A stretch of DNA of 64,000 bases from Algisphaera sp039180025 (GCA_039180025.1 JBCDDZ010000002.1:62001-126000), one strand, 5' to 3'; counted from the first letter of the stretch, positions 52,885 through 62,671 are shown. Notes: generated from the letters alone by a model not told the origin. Numbers and translations are program-made.

Positions 52885-54999
52885 TTGTCTAGCTATCCCT
52901 CCTCTACGCTCCGCTTCCGGCAGATCCACCTGGACTACCACACCAGCCCCGCGATCCCCCACGTGGCCGCCGAGTTCGACCCCGACCGGTTTGCCGACGC
53001 CTTGGTCCGTGCCCACGTCGACTCGGTCACCGTCTTCGCCCGCTGCCACCACGGGCACCTCTACTACCCGTCCCCCGCTCACCCCGAACGGGTCCACCCC
53101 CATCTGCAACGCCCCGACCTGCTGCGCGCGCAGATCGAAGCCTGCCACGCCCGCGGCATCCGTACGCCGATCTACACCACCATCCAGTGGGACCAGTTCA
53201 CCGCCGACGCCCAGCCGGGCTGGCTCATGCTCGACGAAGCCGGCCGGTTCCTCGAGGCCTCGCCCCCCCGGCCTGGGTTCTACCGCTACCTGGACGTCGC
53301 ACATCCTGGCTACCGCGCCTTCCTGGAACGTCACATCGCGGACCTCTTCGAACAGATCCCCGTCGACGGCCTGTTTTTCGACATCGTTCAGCCACAGTTT
53401 TCCTACGCCGAGCACTGGCTCGAACGCGCCCGGGCCGAGGGCCGCGACCCCCGCGACTTCGCGGACCGCCGGGCCATGGCCTGCGCCGCCGTGGACGACT
53501 GGAAGCACGACATGACCGCGTTCGTCCGCGGCCTGCCGGGCTACACCGAAGACTGCACGCTCTTCTACAACGCCGGCCACATCGGCCCCCGCCACCTCCA
53601 CACCCGCGACGCTTACACGCACTACGAGATCGAGTCGCTGCCGTCGGGCGGCTGGGGCTACCTGCACTACCCGCTGACCAGCCGGTTTGTCCGCACGCTC
53701 GGCAAACCCCACCTGGGCATGACCGGCAAGTTCCACACCTCGTGGGGCGACTTCCACTCCTACAAAAACCGCGCCGCCCTCGAATTCGAATGCTTCCACG
53801 CCCTCGCGCTCGGCTCGGGCTGCTCCATCGGCGACCAGTTGCACCCGGCCGGCGAACTCGACGACGCGACCTACCGGCTGATCGGCGGGGTCTACGGCTC
53901 GGTCGAACAGAAAGAACCGTGGTGCCGCGACGCGCTGCCGTGCAGCGAGATCGGCGTGCTGACCCCCGAAGAATTCGAGAGCGCCAGCGGCGACCACATC
54001 GCGTCGCATGAAAGCCAGCCCGAAGCGGCCCTGGGCGCGGTGCGTGTGCTCCAGGAGCTTCACCTCCAGTTCGACATGATCTCCACCGCGCACGACTTCT
54101 CGGCCTACCGGCTGCTCGTGCTCCCCGACGCCGTGCCGATCGATGACGCGCTGGCCCGCCGCCTCGACGCCTATCTTGAGCAGGGGGGCAAGCTCCTGGC
54201 GACACATGCCTCGGGGCTGACGCCGCAGCGCGACCGCTTCGCCGGCGACTGGTTCGGGGCCCGCTTCGTCGGCGAGCTGCCCTACGAGCCCGACTTCTTC
54301 GTCCCCGATCCGTCGTTCGCACCCGAGGGTTCTGCCGGCGATGGCCCGGTCTGGCCGGGTGTCGCCTACGCGATGTACGACCGGGGCATGCAGATCGAAC
54401 TCGACGCCAACACCGACGCCCAGGTGCTCGGGCGGATCGAGCCCCCGCACTTCAACCGCACCGCGGCGCAGTTCTGTTCCCACCTCCACGCCCCTTCGAC
54501 CCGCGAGCCCGCTTACGTCGGCGCGGTGCAGCGTGGTGGAGCAGTCTACTTCGCCCACCCGCTGTTCACCGGCTACCACCGCCGGGCCCCGCTCTGGTGC
54601 AAGCAGTTGATCGCCGCGGCCATCGCCCGGCTGCTACCCGATCCGCTCGTGACCACCGATGGCCCGTCAACGATGATCGCGGTGCTCAATCGGCAGCCGT
54701 CTGCTCAGCGGTTGATGCTCCACGTTCTGCATTACGTCCCGGAAAGGCGAGGCCAGGCATTCGATACGATCGAGCAGGTGCTGCCGCTGCACGAGGTGCG
54801 GTTCGAACTCAAGCTGCCGCATCCCGATCGGATCCAGGCCGTCACGGCCGTGCCTCAATCCTCTGAGTTGCCGTATGAACGCGGCGACGATGGCATCGCG
54901 TTCACGCTCCCCCGCGTCGACGGTCACGCCATGGTCGAGGTCGTCGGCGATTCGTTAGACGACCTGTTTCGCTACCCGACTCTGGAGTCCACGTCGTGA
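52885..54999 (+). CDS. GHL6-type hydrolase with beta-galactosidase trimerisation domain
   Basis: Protein of 704 residues. The N-terminal barrel begins RFRQIHLDYHTSPAIPHVAA and continues VDSVTVFARCHHGHLYYPSP, the pattern of hypothetical glycosyl hydrolase family 6. VDGLFFDIVQPQ marks a barrel strand with Asp. From about residue 350 (CSEIGVLTPEEFESASGDHI; LLVLPDAVPIDDALARRLDA) it has a GH42-type trimerisation domain, then a C-terminal beta domain. TTG 52885 is chosen as the start because similarity begins ten residues later; the open frame far upstream overlaps the fucosidase. It overlaps the next start (GTGA). It is probably a glycosidase, but its specificity is unknown. Confidence 0.8.
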   Translation: MSSYPSSTLRFRQIHLDYHTSPAIPHVAAEFDPDRFADALVRAHVDSVTVFARCHHGHLYYPSPAHPERVHPHLQRPDLLRAQIEACHARGIRTPIYTTIQWDQFTADAQPGWLMLDEAGRFLEASPPRPGFYRYLDVAHPGYRAFLERHIADLFEQIPVDGLFFDIVQPQFSYAEHWLERARAEGRDPRDFADRRAMACAAVDDWKHDMTAFVRGLPGYTEDCTLFYNAGHIGPRHLHTRDAYTHYEIESLPSGGWGYLHYPLTSRFVRTLGKPHLGMTGKFHTSWGDFHSYKNRAALEFECFHALALGSGCSIGDQLHPAGELDDATYRLIGGVYGSVEQKEPWCRDALPCSEIGVLTPEEFESASGDHIASHESQPEAALGAVRVLQELHLQFDMISTAHDFSAYRLLVLPDAVPIDDALARRLDAYLEQGGKLLATHASGLTPQRDRFAGDWFGARFVGELPYEPDFFVPDPSFAPEGSAGDGPVWPGVAYAMYDRGMQIELDANTDAQVLGRIEPPHFNRTAAQFCSHLHAPSTREPAYVGAVQRGGAVYFAHPLFTGYHRRAPLWCKQLIAAAIARLLPDPLVTTDGPSTMIAVLNRQPSAQRLMLHVLHYVPERRGQAFDTIEQVLPLHEVRFELKLPHPDRIQAVTAVPQSSELPYERGDDGIAFTLPRVDGHAMVEVVGDSLDDLFRYPTLESTS

Positions 55000-57473
55000 C
55001 CGAACTCAAATTCCTACCCAAAACCGGCCGCCCCAAAATCATCGAGCGTGAGCCGGCGGCCATCACGTTCTGTACCGTCGGCGGGCTCCTCCGCCTGGAG
55101 TTCGTACGGCCGGGCGCGGTGCGGGTGCGGTACACCCACCGCAGCGCGTTCAACGACACGCCGTCGCTGGCGGTGATCGCTTCTGCACCCGTCGATGCCG
55201 ATTCGAGCCTGTACACGGTGCAGGAAGAAGAAGATCAGATCGTGGTCGTCACCGAACGGATCCGTTTGCGGATCGACCGCGAACGGGGTCGTCTCACCTG
55301 GTGCGACGCCAAGGGCAACGTCCTGCTGCGTGAAGCCGGGCGTGAGATACAAGAAGTCGATGTGGAGGTGTCGGTCTTCGAAGAAGACACGAAAATCACT
55401 CACAGCCAAAGCGTCGACGGCGCTCGGGCCCGCGCCACCGACATCAGGAAGCGTGTCGACCGAAAGGCGTATCAGACCCGGCTCCACTTCGACTTCGCCG
55501 GCGACGAAGCGATCTACGGCTTCGGCTCGCACGAAGAAGGCATCCTCAACTACCGCGGGCAAAACCAGCATCTTTACCAGCAGAACTTCAAGGCCGTGGT
55601 CCCGATGATGGTCTCGACCAAGGGCTACGGCATTCTTAACGATACCTACGGGCTGTCGACTTTCTACGACGACGCCCAGGGCAGCTACTGGTGGACCGAC
55701 GTCGACGACGAGATGGACACCATCTTCATCGTCGGCCCGGAGTTCGACCAGATCGTCGCCACCTACCGTGAACTCACCGGCACTGCGCCGCTGTTGCCGC
55801 GCTGGGCCTACGGCTACTGCCAATCCAAAGAACGCTACAAGACCCAGCAGGAACTACTCGACATCGTCAAGGGCTATCGCGACCGCAGGCTGCCGCTGGA
55901 TTGCATTATCCTCGACTGGCATTCGTGGGTCGGCGAGCTGTGGGGGCAGAAAAGTTTTGACCCCGAGCGCTTCCCCGATCCCACGGCAATGTGCGAGCAG
56001 ATCCACGCGATGGACGCGAAGCTGATGATTTCGATCTGGCCGATCATGCGTAACGAGGGCGAGAACCAGATCGAGATGCGCGCGGCCCGCGGCCTGCTGG
56101 GCAACGACGCGACCTACGACGCGATGAGCGCATCGGCCCGGGGGCTCTATTGGAAGCAGGCATACGAGGGTTTGTTCAAGTACGGCATCGACGGGTGGTG
56201 GTGCGACTGTACCGAGCCGTTCGAGGCCGACTGGGAAGGTTCGTTCAAGCCCGATCCGTGGCAGCGGTTACTCATCAATGTGGGCGAAGCGAAAGACTAC
56301 CTCGACCCCGAGTACGTGAACGCTTATTCGCTGATGCACTCCCAAGGGATCTACGAGGGCCAGCGCCGCGACGTGCCCGAGAAGCGTGTCGTCAACCTGA
56401 CTCGATCCGCTTATCACGGCCAGCAGCGCTACGGCACGATTACCTGGTCCGGCGACACGTCCGCCAATTGGGACGTCCTCAAAGCCCAGATCGCCGCGGG
56501 CCTGAACTTCTCCGTCACCGGCTGCCCGTACTGGACCAGCGACATCGGCGGATTCTTCACGGTCGATTTCGAAGAGGGGTGGTTCTTGATGGGCCAGTAC
56601 CCCGACGGTGTCGACGACCTGGGCTACCGCGAGATCTATGTCCGCTGGTTCCAGTACGGCGCGATGCTGCCGATGTTCCGCTCCCACGGCACCAACACGC
56701 CGCGTGAAATCTGGCGCTTCGGCGAGCCGGGCGACGTGTGGTACGACACCCTGGTCAGCTTCTCGCAGCTCCGCTACCGGCTGATGCCGTACCTCTATAG
56801 CCTCGCCGGCCGGATTACCCACCGCCACGACACGATGCTGCGTCTGCTCGCGTTCGACTTCCGCGACGACCCGTCGGTGTTCGACATCGACGACCAGTTC
56901 ATGTGCGGCCCGTCGCTGATGGTCTGCCCCGTCACCAAGCCGATGTACCACGGCCCGCACTCCACACCGCTCGAAGGCGTTGCCGCGACGCGCTCGGTGT
57001 ACCTGCCGGCCGGGACCGCGTGGTACGACTTCTGGACCGGCGAGCGTTACGAAGGCGGCCAAACCATCACCGCCGACGCCCCGCTCGAACGCATGCCGAT
57101 CTACGTCCCGGCGGGCACGATCCTGCCGATGGGCCCGGTCATCGAACACACCGGCGAGGGCGTCGGCAAGCCGATCGAATTGCGGGTGTACCCCGGCGCC
57201 GACGCGGCGTTCGATCTGTACCACGACGCCGGCGACGGCTACGACTACGAAGACGGCGCGTTCGACTGGACTGCGCTGCGCTGGAACGACGCCTCGGGCC
57301 AATGCACGATCGGCCCGACGAGCCCGGCCCCGGCGTCGCCCCGGGAGCAAGCGTTCCACGTCACCCGTGTCGGACCCGGCCGAGGCGTGGGCGTCGTGTC
57401 GTCGCCGAACCCCGGCCCCGCCGTGGGCTATTCCACCCACCAAGCCGATCCCCACACCGTCCACCCCGCATGA
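54996..57473 (+). CDS. Glycoside hydrolase family 31 enzyme
   Basis: Retaining alpha-glycosidase of 825 residues, such as alpha-xylosidase or alpha-glucosidase. The N-terminal beta-sandwich ends with YGFGSHEEGILNYRGQ. The barrel begins LPRWAYGYCQSKERYKTQQE; GIDGWWCDCTEPFEADWEG carries the nucleophile Asp404 and TWSGDTSANWDVLKAQI the acid/base Asp487. WTSDIGGFF is also typical. The end is a beta domain with a Pro-rich tail. The WWCDCTEP form suggests xylosidase-like relatives, but this is only suggestive. The start overlaps the previous stop by four bases and the gene continues into the next after ten bases. Confidence 0.92.
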   Translation: MTELKFLPKTGRPKIIEREPAAITFCTVGGLLRLEFVRPGAVRVRYTHRSAFNDTPSLAVIASAPVDADSSLYTVQEEEDQIVVVTERIRLRIDRERGRLTWCDAKGNVLLREAGREIQEVDVEVSVFEEDTKITHSQSVDGARARATDIRKRVDRKAYQTRLHFDFAGDEAIYGFGSHEEGILNYRGQNQHLYQQNFKAVVPMMVSTKGYGILNDTYGLSTFYDDAQGSYWWTDVDDEMDTIFIVGPEFDQIVATYRELTGTAPLLPRWAYGYCQSKERYKTQQELLDIVKGYRDRRLPLDCIILDWHSWVGELWGQKSFDPERFPDPTAMCEQIHAMDAKLMISIWPIMRNEGENQIEMRAARGLLGNDATYDAMSASARGLYWKQAYEGLFKYGIDGWWCDCTEPFEADWEGSFKPDPWQRLLINVGEAKDYLDPEYVNAYSLMHSQGIYEGQRRDVPEKRVVNLTRSAYHGQQRYGTITWSGDTSANWDVLKAQIAAGLNFSVTGCPYWTSDIGGFFTVDFEEGWFLMGQYPDGVDDLGYREIYVRWFQYGAMLPMFRSHGTNTPREIWRFGEPGDVWYDTLVSFSQLRYRLMPYLYSLAGRITHRHDTMLRLLAFDFRDDPSVFDIDDQFMCGPSLMVCPVTKPMYHGPHSTPLEGVAATRSVYLPAGTAWYDFWTGERYEGGQTITADAPLERMPIYVPAGTILPMGPVIEHTGEGVGKPIELRVYPGADAAFDLYHDAGDGYDYEDGAFDWTALRWNDASGQCTIGPTSPAPASPREQAFHVTRVGPGRGVGVVSSPNPGPAVGYSTHQADPHTVHPA

Positions 57474-57483
57474 GGTACTTCGC

Positions 57484-58512
57484 GTGACCCAGACCCGCTC
57501 CACCCTCACCCCCCGTCACGCCCCGGCCGACGACGCCCCGTCGATCGAGCTGTGGTACGGGCCCGAGATCTACATCGGGCAGCGCGGCCGGTCGAACCGT
57601 TGGGTCAACGTGCTCGGCCGGGTCCACGCCCCGGTGGGGCTGCACGACCTGCGCTGGCAACTGTTGGACCGTACCGAATACCTGGCCGGGCCGCTCAATG
57701 TGGGGCCCACCGCGTACCGCCTGGTGGACCCGGGAGATTTTAACCTTGAGCTGGACCCGGCGCTATTGCACGAAGGGCCGAACCGCCTGCGGATCGAAGC
57801 CGTGGATCGCCACGGCCAAACCGACGAGGCCGAAGTCGTGGTCCACCTCTGTCCCGAGCCCAAGTGCGAATTGCCTTTCCAGGTCGATTTCGGCAGCCTC
57901 GAGCGGATCGACGAAGCGGCCCACGTGGTCGACGGGTGCTGGTCGCTCGGCCCCGATGGCGTGCGGACCCGGCAGATCGGCTACGACCGCATGCTCACGG
58001 TCGGCTCGCGCGAATGGACCGACTACGAGGTGCTCACGTCGTTCACGGTCCACGGCTACAGCGACACGCCGCTGCTCGAAGAACTCCCCAACTGCGGCAC
58101 CCTGGTGAGCGTCATCCTGCGCTGGCAGGGCCACGTCAACTGGCACGACCTGGTCCCGTACCGCGGGTACCGGCCCTTCGGGATCATGGCGATGCACGGC
58201 CACCGGTTCAACCAGACCTCCCGCTACGCCCTCTACAAAAACGACGACCGGATGTACCCCCCCGAGGCTCCCCACCACGAACTCGAACCCGGGCGTCGCC
58301 AGTGGCTGCGTGTTTCCGTTCAGTCGCGTGAAAACCAGACCAGTTGGTACCGCATGAAAGCCTGGGCCGATGGCCACGACGAGCCCGACGCCTGGACTTT
58401 CGAAGAGCCCGGGCCCGACGACGAACTCAAAGCCGGCAGCGTCGTTCTGATGGCGCACCAAACCGATGTCACCTTCCACGGCCTCGAGGTCCGGGCGGTG
58501 GCCCCCCGCTGA
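57484..58512 (+). CDS. Unknown protein of the hydrolase operon, beta-rich
   Basis: Protein of 342 residues, not recognised. It begins near IELWYGPEIYIGQRGRSNRW, has an N-terminal beta-sandwich-like part (GLHDLRWQLLDRTEYLAGPL) and a second half (ELPFQVDFGSLERIDEAAHV; DYEVLTSFTVHGYSDTPLLE; VSVILRWQGHVNWHD; SSWYRMKAW-type turns) that resembles LamG/concanavalin-like domains. No signal peptide is present. GTG 57484 follows the GH31 stop closely; the longer frame upstream is a shadow of GH31. A carbohydrate-binding or lectin-like role is a guess from the fold type and neighbours. Confidence 0.68.
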   Translation: MTQTRSTLTPRHAPADDAPSIELWYGPEIYIGQRGRSNRWVNVLGRVHAPVGLHDLRWQLLDRTEYLAGPLNVGPTAYRLVDPGDFNLELDPALLHEGPNRLRIEAVDRHGQTDEAEVVVHLCPEPKCELPFQVDFGSLERIDEAAHVVDGCWSLGPDGVRTRQIGYDRMLTVGSREWTDYEVLTSFTVHGYSDTPLLEELPNCGTLVSVILRWQGHVNWHDLVPYRGYRPFGIMAMHGHRFNQTSRYALYKNDDRMYPPEAPHHELEPGRRQWLRVSVQSRENQTSWYRMKAWADGHDEPDAWTFEEPGPDDELKAGSVVLMAHQTDVTFHGLEVRAVAPR

Positions 58513-58551
58513 CGCTTTTCCTTCAACCCTATTTACTCAAGAGCCCCGCGC

Positions 58552-59814
58552 ATGCCCCAATCTCCACCCGTTGCTCCCCTGAAAATCGGTGTCGTCGGCT
58601 GCGGGGTCGTGGCCACGGCGTATTACCTGCCCTGCCTGCTCGAAGAGCCGCGGGCCGAAATCACCGCCGTCTGCGACCTCGAGCCGCGACGCACCGCCGC
58701 CTGCAAACGGCTCTTCGGCGCGAAGCAGGAGTATCAGGACTACTTCCAGATGCTCGATGAGGCCGGCCTCGACGCGGTGCTCATCCTCACCGCCCCGGGC
58801 AGCCACGCCAAATTCGCGCTCGCCGCCGCTCAGCGCGGCATCCACATGGTGCTCCAAAAACCCATGGCCACCACGCTCGACGACGCCCACGCCATCACGC
58901 AGTGCGTCCGCGAACACCACGTCAAGTGCCTCGTCGAACCCAGCTGCAACTCACCGCTGGACCCCGACGTCGCGCTGCAGCGCGACCTGATCGCCAAGGG
59001 CGTGCTCGGCGACCCGTACTGGTTCATGATGGTCCCCACCGCCGGCACCCAGTACAGCGCGATGCTCGGCGGCAACCCCTACGGCAACGCCGCGTTCTTC
59101 TCCGAAGCCTCCGGCGGCGTGCTCTTCGACTACCCCTACTTCCCCAGCCAGATCGCCTCGCTGCTGGGCGACTGCAAGGCCGTCACCGCCAACGCCAACA
59201 TCGCCGTCCCCGAGCGCACCATCGTCCCCGACGACGGCTACACCGACTTCCTCGAACGCTGCACCGACCCCCACGACAGCAACTACTGGGACGAAGTCAT
59301 GCACATGGAGAAAACCGAGACCGTCCCCATGGGCGCGCCCGACAACGTCTTCTCCACCTACGAGATGGACGCCGGCTGGGTCGGCACCGTCCACGTCGGC
59401 CGACCGTTCCACCCCATGCCCAAGGGCACCATCGGCAGCCAGGGTATCCAGGTCTTCGGCCGATCCGGCAACCTGATCGCGGACGGCGGCTACACCGCTT
59501 CCATCATCTCCGACCACAAGCACCTGCTGCCCGAAACCGACGACGACGGCTGGTACCGCATCCCCAACCGCGGCGACTACAGCAAAGCACAATGGCCCAA
59601 GCCGATCCCTGGCGCGTTCAACTACTACGCCGAATCCACGCTCCATCTGATCGACTGCATTCTCGAAGACCGCGACCCGCTGGTCAACGTCGAGTGGGGC
59701 CGGCACGTCACCGAGATGATGACCGGCTCGCTCGAGTCCGCCCGCACCGGCCAGCGCTACGCCATGACCACCACGACCACTGGCCTGCGCGACCAGCCCG
59801 GGGGTGACCGGTGA
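58552..59814 (+). CDS. Gfo/Idh/MocA family oxidoreductase
   Basis: NAD(P)-dependent sugar oxidoreductase of 420 residues. The Rossmann part KIGVVGCGVVATAYYLPCLL (about residues 8-27) ends with ITAVCDLEPRRTAACKRLFG. The conserved catalytic-domain entry is VLQKPMATTLDDAHAITQCV, where Glu of the common EKP motif is Gln but Lys is kept. The C-terminal beta-sheet domain includes VLFDYPYFPSQIASLLGDCK. Members oxidise or epimerise sugars and inositols, and some convert oligosaccharide ends in degradation operons. Its stop overlaps the next start (GTGA), so the two paralogues are coupled. Confidence 0.9.
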   Translation: MPQSPPVAPLKIGVVGCGVVATAYYLPCLLEEPRAEITAVCDLEPRRTAACKRLFGAKQEYQDYFQMLDEAGLDAVLILTAPGSHAKFALAAAQRGIHMVLQKPMATTLDDAHAITQCVREHHVKCLVEPSCNSPLDPDVALQRDLIAKGVLGDPYWFMMVPTAGTQYSAMLGGNPYGNAAFFSEASGGVLFDYPYFPSQIASLLGDCKAVTANANIAVPERTIVPDDGYTDFLERCTDPHDSNYWDEVMHMEKTETVPMGAPDNVFSTYEMDAGWVGTVHVGRPFHPMPKGTIGSQGIQVFGRSGNLIADGGYTASIISDHKHLLPETDDDGWYRIPNRGDYSKAQWPKPIPGAFNYYAESTLHLIDCILEDRDPLVNVEWGRHVTEMMTGSLESARTGQRYAMTTTTTGLRDQPGGDR

Positions 59815-60842
59815 GCCCCGCCGAGCCCCCTCTGCGCTTCGGCGTCGTGGGCTACGGCTTCGGCCAGTTCCACGTCCGTACCCTCGCCGCCATGCCGGAC
59901 GTCAACCTCGCCGCCGTCGCCGACCGCCGCAGCGATTCGCTCCCGGCCGCCGCGGCGGAGTACGGCTTCACTCCCTACCGCGACGCGCTGGAGATGATCG
60001 CCAAAGAAAACCTCGACGCCGTGGTGATCGCTATCCCCCCCAAGCCGCGCCGCGAACTGCTGACCGCGGCGGTCGAGCAAAACCTCGCGCTCTTCGTCGA
60101 AAAGCCCTGGGCCAGCCACGCGGCACACGCCCGCGAGCTCGCTGACATCTGTCGCCGGTCCGCCGCCCCGGTCATGGCCGGGTTCAGCTTCCGCTACCAC
60201 CCCGCGCTGGTCAAGCTCAAATCCCTGCTCGCCGGCGACCTGGGCCCGCCCCGCATGCTCCAGGGCCAGTACGTCTTCGGCTGGCTCCCGCCCCGCGACG
60301 GCTGGGCCTGGGACCCGACCAACGGCAACGGCTTTATCAACGAAAACTCCTGCCACCTCTTCGACGCCGTCTGCCACCTGATGGGGCGGCCCACTCGGGT
60401 CTCGGCCGAGGGCGGACGCTTCACCGGCAAGCCTATGGAAGACGCCGTGACCGTCACGCTCCGCTTCCAGAACGATACGATCGCCGCGCTAACCTGCGGC
60501 GGCATCGGCCACGACGCCTTTACCGATTACCCGCGGATCGAACTGTTTGCCGAGCACGGCCAGGCCCAGCTCACCGGCGAGCAGCACGCCTGGCGCTCCC
60601 TGAAATGGGCCACCCACCAACACCCCACGCCCCAGCACCTCGATGCCCCCCCGACCCTAGACCAACAAACCGCCTACACCCCTGCCCTCGAACACTTCGT
60701 CCGGTGTATCCGCGAAGGAGCGACCCCCTCGGCCACGCTGCGGGACGCGATCCTCTCGGTCGACCTGGCGATGGCTGTCGCCGAGTCGGCCCGCTCGGGC
60801 CAGCCTGTCGCGCTCGAGGCCGTCGACCCCGCCGCGGGCTAA
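59811..60842 (+). CDS. Gfo/Idh/MocA family oxidoreductase
   Basis: Second oxidoreductase of this family, 343 residues. RFGVVGYGFGQFHVRTLAAM (about residues 7-26) binds NAD(P), and LALFVEKPWASHAAHAREL has the full EKP motif. MAGFSFRYHPALVKLKSLLA and ENSCHLFDAVCHLMGRPTRV with His belong to the substrate domain. It differs strongly from the preceding gene in length and sequence, so the two likely act on successive or different substrates. GTG 59811 overlaps the previous stop by four bases. Thirty-seven bases separate it from the isomerase gene. Confidence 0.92.
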   Translation: MSPAEPPLRFGVVGYGFGQFHVRTLAAMPDVNLAAVADRRSDSLPAAAAEYGFTPYRDALEMIAKENLDAVVIAIPPKPRRELLTAAVEQNLALFVEKPWASHAAHARELADICRRSAAPVMAGFSFRYHPALVKLKSLLAGDLGPPRMLQGQYVFGWLPPRDGWAWDPTNGNGFINENSCHLFDAVCHLMGRPTRVSAEGGRFTGKPMEDAVTVTLRFQNDTIAALTCGGIGHDAFTDYPRIELFAEHGQAQLTGEQHAWRSLKWATHQHPTPQHLDAPPTLDQQTAYTPALEHFVRCIREGATPSATLRDAILSVDLAMAVAESARSGQPVALEAVDPAAG

Positions 60843-60878
60843 CCTCCGTTTTCTCTTTCTCCTTCAGGAACCCCACTC

Positions 60879-61703
60879 ATGCGACTAGGACTCGAAGCCG
60901 GCGACCCGACGCCGGAGCTCGCGGCAGAGCTAGCGATCACCGGCGTGCCCATCGACGGCGGCGCCCTCGTGGAACACGGCGTACAAGCCGCCCTCGCCCC
61001 CCTCCGAAAACACAGCCTGAGTGTGTGTCAGATCGGGGCGTTCGGCTTCAATCCGGTCTCCGACGACGCGGAAGCGGCGCAGGCCCAGACCCAGCTCCTC
61101 AATCAGATCATCCCCCTCGCCGCCGACACCGGTTGCCGCTACATCACCCTCGGCCCGGGCAACCACCACCCCTCGGGCTTCGGCCACTACGACCTGCGCA
61201 ACACCACCGACGACGCGATCCACGCCTACGCCCAGGCCATCAAACCGTTGGCCGAGTTGGCGGAAAAGCACGACGCTGTCCTCTGTATCGAGGCCTACCT
61301 CAAGGGGGTGGTCCGCTCCGCCGAATCGTTCCTCGCGGTCCAGGACCAGGTCGGCTCCGACCGCCTGCGCTGCAACGTCGATCCGTCGAGCCTCTACGCC
61401 GGGCTCCACGATTTCCTCACCCCGATGCCCCTGGTCGAAAAGACGATCGCCGGCCTCGCGGGCCATGTCGGGCTCGTCCACGTCAAAGAACTCGGCGTCG
61501 AAGAGGGTTTCCACCTCCAGATGGGCCTGACCCCGATCACCGCCGGCCACACGGACTGGGGCCGGTTCCTCACCCTCGTCGAGCCCCACCTGCCCGAAGA
61601 CAGCTGGGTGATCCTCGAACACATCCTCTCGGCCGACCAGGCCCGCAGCAGCCACCGATACCTCTCCGATGCCGCGCACCGCGCCGGCGTCTCCCTCGCC
61701 TAA
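60879..61703 (+). CDS. Sugar phosphate isomerase/epimerase-like TIM-barrel protein
   Basis: Xylose-isomerase-like TIM barrel of 274 residues. It runs MRLGLEAGDPTPELAAELAI, YITLGPGNHHPSG, VLCIEAYLKGVVRSAESFLA (metal-binding Glu), RLRCNVDPSSLYAG (metal-binding Asp) and VGLVHVKELGVE (metal-binding His). These fit the AP-endonuclease-2 family, whose members isomerise or epimerise sugars, often next to Gfo/Idh enzymes. A metal-dependent role in the same sugar pathway as its neighbours is likely. Its particular substrate is unknown. The TTCAGGAACC stretch before the ATG may be its ribosome site. Confidence 0.85.
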   Translation: MRLGLEAGDPTPELAAELAITGVPIDGGALVEHGVQAALAPLRKHSLSVCQIGAFGFNPVSDDAEAAQAQTQLLNQIIPLAADTGCRYITLGPGNHHPSGFGHYDLRNTTDDAIHAYAQAIKPLAELAEKHDAVLCIEAYLKGVVRSAESFLAVQDQVGSDRLRCNVDPSSLYAGLHDFLTPMPLVEKTIAGLAGHVGLVHVKELGVEEGFHLQMGLTPITAGHTDWGRFLTLVEPHLPEDSWVILEHILSADQARSSHRYLSDAAHRAGVSLA

Positions 61704-61717
61704 TCACGAAAGCCCGC

Positions 61718-62671
61718 ATGCTTTTCCCGCCCCTCGACCCCGCCTTCGTCCTCTCGCGCCTGACTTGGCCCGCAGACCGCTGCGACCTGGTTCTGGACAC
61801 CGACACCTACAACGAGATCGACGACCAGTTCGCGCTGGTCTACGCCCTGCTCTCCAAGCCGCGGTTCGACCTCCAGGCCGTCTTCGCCGCCCCATTCCAC
61901 AACAAACGCTCGTCCGGGCCCGCCGACGGCATGGCCAAAAGCTACGACGAAATCGCCCGCGTCCTGGGCATCCTTGACGTCCCGACCGATGGGTTCGTCT
62001 ACCGCGGCTCCGACGCCTGGCTCCCGGACCCGCAAACCTCCGTCCCCAGCGACGCCCGCGACGAACTAATCCGGCGGGCCCGCGCCCAGCCCGACGGCCG
62101 CCCCCTCTATGTCGCGGCGATCGGTGCGATCACCAACGTCGTCTCGGCCCTGATCGAGGCCCCCGACATCCGGGAAAAAATCGTCGTGCTTTGGCTCGGC
62201 GGCCACCCGCTCTACTGGCACACCGCCGCCGAATTCAACCTCGAACAAGACTCGCTGGCCTCGCGTGTCCTCCTCGATTCGGGCGTTCCCCTCGTGCTGT
62301 TCCCCTGCCAGCTCGTGGCGGAGATGATCAAAACCACCACCGCCGAACTCGACGCCCACCTCCAGGGCCACTCGTCGATCGGCGATTACCTCGCCAAAAT
62401 CTTCCGCGAATACGAATACGCCCCGGTCCGCGAGCCCGGCGGGGCCAAAGAGATCTGGGACCTCGCCCCGCTTGCCTGGCTGATGGACCAGGCCTGGGTC
62501 GAAACCACGATCGAGCCCTGCCCCGTGCTCACCGACGACCGGACCTGGAGCCGCGACGCCCGCCGCCCCCCGATCCGCGTCGCCCAGCACATCCACCGCG
62601 ATGCTTTGTTCACCGACCTCTTCGCGAAAGCCGCTCAAACCAACCCCACGCCCCGACCCGCCCACCAGTAA
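61718..62671 (+). CDS. Nucleoside hydrolase-like protein
   Basis: Protein of 317 residues related to inosine-uridine nucleoside N-ribohydrolases. The Ca-binding motif CDLVLDTDTYNEIDDQFALV (about residues 24-43) has DTDTxNEIDD, the sugar-hydrolase variant of DTDxGxDD. LYVAAIGAITNVVSALIEAP and EFNLEQDSLASRVLLDSGVP are also family blocks, the latter replacing the usual EFN metal site. Such variants in catabolic clusters may cleave other N- or O-glycosides. ATG 61718 is chosen; the longer open frame upstream is a shadow of the isomerase gene. It is the last intact gene of the run. Confidence 0.85.
   Translation: MLFPPLDPAFVLSRLTWPADRCDLVLDTDTYNEIDDQFALVYALLSKPRFDLQAVFAAPFHNKRSSGPADGMAKSYDEIARVLGILDVPTDGFVYRGSDAWLPDPQTSVPSDARDELIRRARAQPDGRPLYVAAIGAITNVVSALIEAPDIREKIVVLWLGGHPLYWHTAAEFNLEQDSLASRVLLDSGVPLVLFPCQLVAEMIKTTTAELDAHLQGHSSIGDYLAKIFREYEYAPVREPGGAKEIWDLAPLAWLMDQAWVETTIEPCPVLTDDRTWSRDARRPPIRVAQHIHRDALFTDLFAKAAQTNPTPRPAHQ

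Noticed and set aside
52858..54579. Minus-strand open frame of 573 codons
   Set aside because: Antisense to the GHL6-type gene; no start context or motif, and Gly/Val/Glu-rich shadow composition.
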